This document shows positions 6,515 to 16,000 of a stretch of DNA of 17,591 nt, in pieces. Position 1 is the stretch's first letter. Each line of letters opens with the position of its first letter. The position numbers and the translations under genes are program-made. Origin of the DNA: CAXBPY01 sp003455275 (lineage in GTDB: Bacteria > Bacteroidota > Bacteroidia > Chitinophagales > UBA10324); the NCBI GenBank assembly GCA_963977675.1, contig CAXBPY010000061.1:1-17591 (forward strand), written 5' to 3'. Under the pieces are notes generated by a model. That model was given only the letters and a program-made list of their open reading frames with translations. It ran no database searches and was not told the origin of the DNA.

Positions 6515-7027
6515 GTGAAGCAAAAATTCAGTTTCAAAAAATTCTTTTTATTAACACTCATCATATTATCCGCCTCTGATTTTTCTAAAGCACAAGAGGG
6601 ATTTAGAGGTGCACCCCTTCAACCAAAATTTTTTATAATAGGGGTTGAAGATTTTACTTTTCCTTCTTTTAATGGAAACTGGAATGACACATTAAGTGCA
6701 GCAGTTTATGGCCTAAAGATTTCAAAATGGCTTTCAGAGCACCACGATTTTTTTATTTCGCAAATGACGAATCCGAACGCAGTTTCAATTTTCTCCTGGA
6801 AAGATTTTGCAGCTTTAGATGATGAAGGAAGGAGCACATTTAAAAAAATTGCAGCTGAATATGCGCCTGCACTTCGAATTCAAAAACAAGAACTGATAAA
6901 GAAATTTCAGAATGAAAATCCTGAGGTTAAAGGACAAACCGCGAAAAATTTTTATCGCGACTCAGTTCAGGTATATTTCATGAGTAAAAAGGATGTTGAC
7001 TTTTTAATTGCTTCACTTAAAAAATGA
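6515..7027 (+). CDS. Small secreted protein of unknown function, coupled to the giant adhesin
   Basis: I do not recognise a family for this 170-aa protein. It starts with GTG (6515-6517). It has a clear signal peptide: basic MKQKFSFKK, hydrophobic FFLLTLIILSASDF, then SKAQ with cleavage probably before or at Q27. The mature part holds aromatic stretches (KFFIIGVEDFTFPSF, VQVYFMSKKDVDF) and a helical, charged middle (EYAPALRIQKQELIKKFQNENPEVKG). It has no cysteine, no membrane helix after the signal, and no lipobox. Lys and Arg are frequent (about 19 in the mature part by hand count, against about 17 acidic residues), the reverse of the Lys/Arg-free neighbour. Its stop overlaps the adhesin start (ATGA, 7024-7027), so the two are very likely translated from one mRNA. 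A chaperone, anchor or secretion partner of the adhesin is plausible but unproven. Confidence 0.8.
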   Translation: MKQKFSFKKFFLLTLIILSASDFSKAQEGFRGAPLQPKFFIIGVEDFTFPSFNGNWNDTLSAAVYGLKISKWLSEHHDFFISQMTNPNAVSIFSWKDFAALDDEGRSTFKKIAAEYAPALRIQKQELIKKFQNENPEVKGQTAKNFYRDSVQVYFMSKKDVDFLIASLKK

Positions 7028-10000
7028 AACTGAAGAAAAGCATTTTATTTTTTCTTCTGATTGCAAGTGGGGCAACAAAGCTTAATGCGCAGTCCTGGAA
7101 TATGACATGCCCTCCCGGGCCCATAACAATTAACACATGTACAGGAAATTTTTATGATAGCGGCGGGCCTGGTGGTGGAGCAGGTGCATATTTAGATAAT
7201 CAAAATTGTACTTACACCTTTTGCTCAAATCAACCCGGGCAATGTATTACTGCTTACTTCAACACATTTAATGTAAATGATTTTGATCTGTTTGGAAATC
7301 CATATGATTATTTGAATGTTTATGATGGGCCCACTACAGGTTCTCCATTATTATTTCAGATCTCAGGCGGGCCATGGCCATCATCATTTCCCACCGGAGG
7401 AACAGGTGGTTGCCTTACATTTTTCTTTCACTCAGACGGAACGGTTCATACAGCGGGTTGGAATATTTCATTCGATTGCGAACCATGTCCAATTCCTCAA
7501 AGCACTTCACAACAAGATTGTGATGGTGCAATTCCTGTTTGCCAGGAGCAATACAATCAACCGTTTGCATACAGCGGACAGGGAACAAACCCTAATGAAA
7601 TCAACACTGCATCTTCTTGCCTGGGTAATGGAGAAATAAATGATGCCTGGTATGTTTTCACAGCGCAGACTTCAGGAAATTTTTCTTTCAACTTGACTCC
7701 GCTCTATACAAATGAGGATTATGATTTTGCAGTTTATAATATTACCAATAATGGATGCGCGGGAATTTTTAATGGTTCAAGCCCGGAAATAAGTTGTAAC
7801 TATTCTTCAAACATAACAACATGGGCTGCGCAGACAGGTGCAAATTCAAGTGCTCCATATAACGGAACCGGGAATTCAAACGGAGCACTGGGTAATCCTT
7901 TCAATGCTTCTGCTCCAGTCATTGCAGGAAATACTTATGTAATTAATGTCAGCAATTATACCGGCGCAGTAGGAGGATATTATCTTGATCTAAGTCCATC
8001 ATCTGCAAGTTTGTTCGATAATGTGCCGCCATCGATGACCTCAATTTCCACTGTCAGTTGCGGAAGCAATTCTGTTATCGTTAATTTTTCTGAGCCGGTG
8101 TTATGCAGTTCAATCCAAGGGGCTGATTTTACAATTACAGGTCCTGGAGGAACATATACAGTTGTTTCGGCAACGGGCACCAATTGTACCGGTGCAGGAA
8201 TTGAGTTTACTAGTTCTGTTACCATTACCGTAACTCCTTCATTTTCTGCATCCGGAACCTACAATGTAAATCTGGTTGGAGCGGTTACAGATTTGTGCAA
8301 CAATGTTGCTCCTCCCGCCTCTTTTCCATTTTCACTTTCAACAGTTTCAAATGCTGGTGTTGATCAGAATGTTTGCGGGCTCACCGCTACTCTTGCCGGA
8401 AATAATCCTTCGCCCGGAACCGGGCAATGGATTCAGATTTCAAGTTCATCTGGTGGTACATCAGTTTTTGGAAATCAAAATAATCAGAATTCAACTGTCA
8501 CTGTTTCACTAGCCGGAACCTATGTGTTTCAGTGGGGCGTTACGATTGCGGGATGTACAGTTTACGATCAGGTACAAATTGTTTTTTTAACACCACCTTC
8601 CATTTCTGCAAGTGCCTCTCCATCTACAGTATGTAAAAATTCACCGTCCACACTTACTGCAACGGGAGGTATTAGCTATACATGGGCGCCCAATACAAAT
8701 ATTTCTGCCACTACAGGTTCGTCAGTGACAGCTACACCTTCCGCAAACATTACATACACTGTAATTGGAACTAATGCATCAGGTTGCACCGCCAGTACAA
8801 CAGTAGCTATATCAACATTAAATATTCCAACACTGGGCGGAAATGCTACAAGCGCTAGTTGTGGGTTATCAAATGGACTTATAAATCTTATTCCGGGAGG
8901 AGTAGGTTTTCCATTTACATATTTATGGAGCAATGGTGTAACTGTTGAAGATTTAGGTGGGCCAAATGCAGTTGCAGCGGGAACTTACAGTGTTACGGTA
9001 ACTAATTCATGGGGATGTTCGGCTTCCACTTCCTTTACCGTTAATGCCGTCGGTGGATTTGGAATGACTTACACCCAGGTGAATACAAGTTGCCCGGGTG
9101 GAGTAAATGGAAGCATAAATATTTCGCTCACAGGATCTCCTGGTGCAGGTATGGTTTATACATGGAATACAGGAGCAACCACTCAGGATATTTCTGGTAT
9201 CGGAAGTGGAACATATACAGTGTCTGCATCAGATGTAAACGGATGCACGGCAAATGCAACGATTACAATTACATCTCCACCACCAATCATTCCAAACTTT
9301 GTTGTGAATAATGTTTCATGTGCCGGTGGAAGCAATGGCAATATTAATATGACAACAATTGGCGGAACGGCGCCATACACTTTTCACTGGAGCAATAATT
9401 CAACAACGGAGGATATCAATTCACTTGCGGCTGGAATTTATGTTGTAACCATCACTGATGCAGTTGGATGCTCAGTGTCCCCCGGAATTATTATTACAGA
9501 TGGAATTTCAATTAATTCTTCTACAACACATATTGATGTAAATTGTTTCGGAGCGGCAACAGGTTCGATTGATTTATCTGTTACCGGCGGAACTGTTCCT
9601 TATTCTTATCAATGGAGCAACGGAGCGACAGTGGAGGATATTTCAAATCTTTTTTCAGGAACCTATACAGTTACAGTTACAGATGCAAATGGCTGCACAG
9701 GCACCGTCAGTACAACCATTTTGCAACCTACACCAATTAATTTTTCGGATGTAATTACAAATACTTCGTGCGGTGGAGCATTAAATGGAGCAATCGATAT
9801 TACAGTCTCAGGAGGAAGTGCCCCTTATACTTTCTTATGGAGCAATGGTGCCACCACTGAAGATATTTCAAGCCTTGGAACTGGAAATTACAGTGTAACA
9901 ATACTGGATGCGTTTTTCTGTTCTTACACATGGACCGGAACAGTGAGTGCCGGTACCGGATTTACACTTTCAACAACTCATGTAAATGCAACATGCGGAC

Positions 10001-13000
10001 AGAATAATGGTAGTATTAATCTTACAGTTACCGGAGGCGTTTTTCCTTTCAGCTTTCAGTGGATCAATGGTGCAACAACTGAAGATATCAACGGGCTGAA
10101 TACGGGAGGCTATATTGTAACAGTGACTGATGCCGCCGGATGTTCAGCAACATTGGTTACATTAATTTCAAATTCAACAGGCCCCACGCTTTCATCTACT
10201 TTACAAAATATCTTATGCAACGGAAGTAATTCTGGAGGCATTGACCTTTCTCTTTCCGGAGGAACTTCTCCATTTAATTATAATTGGAGTAATGGTCTTA
10301 CAACACAAGATATAACAGGTCTCACCGCTGGAAATTATTCAGTCACTGTGGCGGACGCGAATGGATGTTCTGCAACTTTATCATCAACAGTTACTCAACC
10401 AGCGCCAATTCAATTGAGCGAAACACATATTAATACAACTTGTGGTTTCAATAATGGAAGTATTGACCTTTCCGTTTCAGGAGGAATTTCTCCCTACACT
10501 TACATATGGAGCAATTCATCAACGCAGCAAGATGTTAGTGCAGTTCTTTCAGGAAACTATTCTGTGACAGTAACAGATTTTAACGGTTGCACCTCTTCAC
10601 TTTCTGCCACTATTATGAGTTCAGCTGCTCCTGTTATTTCATCAAGCCAAATAAATGTTTTGTGCAATTCTTTTTCCACCGGAAGTATTGATGTTACTAT
10701 TTCCGGAGGAATAGCTCCATACAATTATATCTGGAGTAATGGTGCAACAACTGAAGACCTCACAAACCTTTTAGCAGGAAATTATTCCCTGACTGTTCTC
10801 GATGCCAATAGCTGTGCAGATATTTCGATCGTTACAATTTCAGAACCTCCGTTACTTTCTTTGAGCGAAACTCATACTATCGCTACTTGCGGAAATTCAA
10901 ATGGGTCTATTGATCTCACGGTTTCCGGAGGAACCAATCCACTTACTTATTTATGGAGTACCGGAGCAACAACACAAGATATTTCAAATCTTTCACCATC
11001 AACTTACACTGTTACAGTTACTGATGGGGCAGGATGTACCGCTGGAATTTCAGTTAGTATTAGTGCCAGCGGCGGACCTTCACTTTCTGTTTCTCAGACG
11101 AATGTTTCTTGTTTTGGTGGAACTAATGGAAGCATCAATTTAACTGTGGCGGGCGGCGCGTTGCCGTTTTCTTATTTATGGAGCAATGGGGCAACTACGG
11201 CTAATATTTCTAATCTTATTTTAAATATATATTCTGTAACAGTTACAGATGCGAATAGTTGCACCGCTTCAATTTCTGCAAACATTTCACAGCCTGTTCA
11301 GATTTCATTGATTGAAAGTCATGTCAATTCAAGTTGTGGAAATAATAATGGAAGTATTGATATAACTGCGACCGGTGGAACAATTCCTTATTCCTACTTA
11401 TGGAGCAATGCTGTTACTACAGAAGATTTATCCGGAATTACACCAGGAAATTTTTCAGTCACAGTGACTGATGCAAATTCATGCACCGCAGCTCTTTCAA
11501 TTAACATTTCAAATAACACAGGGCCATCGCTCAACACAATTCAAACAAATGTTCAATGCCACGGAGGATCGAATGGTAGTATTGACCTATCTGTGTTGGG
11601 AGGAACACTTCCGCTTTCTTACAATTGGAGTAATTCGCAAACAACACAAGACCTATCAAACCTTTCTACCGGAAGTTATTCAGTAACTGTTAACGACGCG
11701 AACAATTGTTCTGCTGTTGCATCGATAAACATCAGCGAACCATCGGCTTTAACTCTAAGCGAAACTCATGTGGATGCTACTTGCGGAACATCGAATGGCT
11801 CCGTAGATTTAACAGTTACAGGCGGAACCATCAATTATTCTTATCTCTGGAATAACGCATCAACCACGCAGGATTTATCCGGAATCAATGCTGGCAGTTT
11901 TACAGTAACTGTAACTGATGGAAATGGTTGTACTTCAACACTAACATCTTTAGTTTCAAATTCCGGATCGCTGAGTGCAACTCTGATCGGATCAAATGTG
12001 ACTTGCTTTGGTGCAAACAATGGTTCTGTTGATTTAACTCCATCAGGCGGAGCGGTTCCATATTCTTATTCTTGGAGCAATGGGTTTACGACGCAAGATA
12101 TTTCTAATCTTGCACCAGGAAATTACACCGTTACTGTTACCGACAATGTTTTATGTCAACAGATTCAGAATATCAATATAACTGAACCTGCGCTTTTGCA
12201 GGGAACAACAATTATTACAAATGCAACTTGCGGGTTTAATAATGGTTCAATTGATCTCACACCATTAGGCGGAGTAATTCCATATAACTATCAGTGGAGC
12301 AATGGAATGTTTACGGAGGATATTCTAAATCTTTCTGCTGGAAATTTTTCTTTTACCATCACAGATGCAAACATGTGCACGGCCTCTGGTCTTGCGACTG
12401 TGAATAGCATTGCACCTCCGTCACTTTATGTAGCATACGCTAATGTCACATGCAACTCAGGATCTGATGGAAGCATAGATCTGTCAGTGATTGGCGGAAC
12501 CGCAAACTTTAATTTTCAATGGAGCAATTCAGCAACTACTGAAGACTTGCAGAATCTTTCAGCAGGAAATTATTATGTAACAGTCACGGACGCGAACAAT
12601 TGTTCAGTCAATACATCAGTAGTTATATCTGAACCTTCAGCTTTTACTGTGAGCGAAGTTCATTCAAATGCAAGTTGCGGATTAGGTAATGGTGGTATTG
12701 ATCTTACAATAGGCGGTGCTTCTGCTCCGTACTCATTTATTTGGAACAATGCATCAACAACAGAAGATCTTTCAAATATTTTTTCTGGAAATTATTCGGT
12801 CACAATCAGTGATGGAAATGGTTGCACCTCTTCTTTTGGTTCGGTGTTTATTAGCGGAAGCACGGTGCCAACTCTTAGCGAAATTCATATAGATGCAAAT
12901 TGCGGACAAGCAAACGGAAGCATTGATCTGAATGTGGTTGGAAATTCGCCATTTATTTTTTTATGGAATAATGCAGCAACAACAGAAGATATTAATTCTC

Positions 13001-16000
13001 TTATCGCATCAATCTATTCAGTAACTGTAAGTGATATAAATAATTGTTCGGCCACACTTACAGTTAATATTCAAAACAGCAATGGGCCTAATCTGAGTGA
13101 AACTCATATCGATGCTTCGTGCGGAAACAACAATGGAAGTATTAATCTAACAGTTGCTGGAGGTATTTCACCTTACTCTTATGTATGGAGCAATGCTGCA
13201 ACCACTCAGGATATAATTAATCTGGCTGGAGGAAATTATATTGTCACAGTTACCGATCAGAATAATTGTACTGCGTCCGCTTCGGTTACGATCCAATCAA
13301 CCTCTGGTGTTTCATTAATTTCAGTTCCAACTGAAGTAACATGTTTTGGATTTAGTGATGGTTCAATTGACCTCACTGTATCAACCGGTAGTTTTCCATT
13401 TACATACAATTGGAATAATGGATTTACTACTGAAGATTTATCTGGCTTAGGCGGAGGAAATTATGATGTAACCGTTACAGATGCGAATAATTGTACTGCA
13501 TCCGCAAGTGTTTTTGTAATTGAACATGCACAACTCACTCCCTCAGAAACTCATATAAATGAAACATGCGGTCTCTCAAATGGAAGCATTGATCTTTCAG
13601 TAATTGGCGGATATCAGCCTTACGGTTATTCATGGAGTAATGGCGCAACGACTCAGGATATACAAAATATTACTTCCGGGAATTATACTGTTACCGTAAC
13701 TGATCAGAATGTATGCACGATTACCTACACCGTTTCTGTAAGCGGAACCGCCGGCCCAATTACATCAATTGTTTCATCAAATATTTCTTGTAACGGAAAT
13801 GCTGATGGCTTTATTGATTTAACTGTTAACAGCGGGATTGCTCCTTATAGTTATATCTGGAATAATGCTAATACAACTCAGGATATTAGTAATCTGACTT
13901 CAGGAAATTATTCGGTAACTATTTCTGATGCAAACAACTGCACATCATCAACAGCTGCAACTATTTCTGAACCTGCAATTCTGCAATTAAGTGAAACACA
14001 TGTTAACGCTTCTTGTGGCAACAGCGGCAGCATCAACATTACGCCCACCGGCGGAACAATTCCTTATAATTACAATTGGAGTAATTCTTCTACAACAGAA
14101 GATCTTTCTTCACTCAGTGCTGCTAATTATGATTTGACTGTAACAGATGCCAATAATTGCTCAGCTACAATTTCAATATCAATTTTAAATGCCGGAGGAA
14201 TTCTGCCTTTAAGTTCAACATTTACAAATGAAACTTGTACTGCTTCAAATGGTGCAATTGATTTAAATGTAAATGGCGGAACTGCTCCATTCTCCTTTAA
14301 CTGGAGCAATGCAGCAACAACAGAGGATCTTTCAAATATTCCTTCAGGCATTTATGATGTGACTGTCAGTGATGCGACTGGTTGCTCCGGAGTAAGTTCT
14401 ATTACAATAACAAATTATCCGGCGCAGACGCTGAGTGAAACACATACAAATGCAACATGCGGAAATGCAAACGGCTCAATTGATTTGTCAACAGCCGGAG
14501 GCACAAGCCCGCTTTCGTTTATCTGGAGCAATGCTCAAACAACTGAGGATATTTCTTCACTTAGTTCAGGAAATTTTTCGGTAACAGTAAATGATGCGAA
14601 TTTTTGTTCGGCCACACTTACAATTCAGATTTCAAACTCAGCGGGCCCATTGATTAATGAAACGCACACAGATGAAAATTGCAATCAGCAAAATGGAAGT
14701 ATTGATATTACAGTGCTGGGTAATTCGCCATTTGTTTTCAGTTGGAGTAATGGATTCAATACTGAAGATATTCAAAATCTTTCTGCCGGAACTTATTCTG
14801 TAACTGTAACAGATGCGAATTCATGCACTTCAGCTTTGAGTATTATCATTTCAAATATTCCCGGACCTTCATTAAGCGAAACACACATTTCCACATCTTG
14901 CGGAATTAATAATGGAAGTATTGATCTATCGGTTTCAGGTGGAAGTTCCCCATTGTCATATCTGTGGAGTAATGGATTTTTTACTCAGGATTTGTTGAAT
15001 CAAAATGCAGGAACTTATAATGTTACTGTAACAGATGCAGGCGGCTGCACTGCAGCGCTAAATGGAATAACGCTTAATTCAAGTTCAGGTGTCCTCGCAA
15101 ATTCAGTTGCAACTTCTTCTACCTGCGGAAATCCAAATGGCTCAATTGACTTAACAATTACTCAAGGTGTTTCTCCATACACCTTCCTCTGGAATAATGC
15201 GCTGACAACCGAAGACATTCAAAATCTTTCTGCCGGAAATTATTCCGTTACGATTACTGATGCCACAAATTGCTCTGCTGTTTCACTTGCAACAGTTTCA
15301 AACATTGCCGGTCCGCAGATTTCACTCGCACAAACACCAACCACCTGTGGAAATCAAGATGGAAGTATTGACCTGACAGTAAATGGCGGAACCATGCCAT
15401 ACAATTATCAATGGAGTAATGTGGCGACAACAGAGGATCTTTCTCAGCTTGCTGGCGGATTTTATTATGTTACAGTCACCGATGGAAACAATTGTTCAGC
15501 AATAGATTCAATCGCAGTTGTTGCATCAACTTATCCAATCATAATTGCTAATGTTTCTCCCGACGAAGGATGCGCGCCATTGAATGTTTTCTTTGATAAT
15601 CAAACACAGAATGCAGTATCATATGTATGGAGTTTTGGTGATGGAACAACTTCAAATACAGTTTCTCCAAATCACACTTACAACAATATCGGTTTCTACC
15701 CTATCACACTTATTGCTGTGAGCGCAACGGGATGCGCTGATACTATGCAGGTAGACACGGTTAATATTTATCCGACACCGGTTGCTGATTTTATTTCAGA
15801 GCCGTGGATGAATGAAGCAACTGTTCTTTCACTTGCTGAATATCATTTCACTAATCTTACTACTAATGCTTCCTCTTATTGGTGGACTTTCGGCGATGGA
15901 GGAAATGATACAACAATGAACCCGGTTTATCATTATCAGCAAACCGGAGAGTACTATGTTACTCTCTATGCATACAATCCTTCCGGCTGTGCGGATACTA

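Larger units (their letters stand above)
8821..15537 (+). repeat. Array of 30 in-frame SprB repeats (73-79 aa each)
   Basis: Residues 600-2838 divide without remainder into 30 units. The core runs from a Cys followed by NGSIDL, through GG-PY-Y-WSNGATTEDI, to GNYSVTVTDANGCTA. Unit starts (nt) are 8821, 9058, 9286, 9505, 9736, 9961, 10183, 10408, 10630, 10855, 11077, 11302, 11524, 11749, 11971, 12196, 12418, 12643, 12868, 13087, 13309, 13534, 13756, 13981, 14203, 14425, 14647, 14866, 15091, 15313. All 30 keep two cysteines and the central Trp. DNA copies are clearly diverged, so the array is old and not a recent expansion or assembly artefact. Units 19 and 27 share a one-residue-shorter GNSPF variant; unit 24 lacks one residue before GSINI. 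Confidence 0.93.

Noticed and set aside
6346..6564. 72-aa frame on the minus strand in the adhesin leader
   Set aside because: It overlaps the signal-peptide coding start of the 170-aa gene, shows no family features, and its composition looks like translated AT-rich noise.
9090..9311. Alternative-frame proteins of 60-107 aa inside the adhesin gene
   Set aside because: They are shadows of the repeat coding frame; the same out-of-frame patterns recur with the repeats.
8821..15537. CRISPR array or non-coding satellite because of the regular period
   Set aside because: The period (about 222 or 447 bases) is a protein repeat in one open frame; DNA copies are diverged and there are no short identical repeats with unique spacers.
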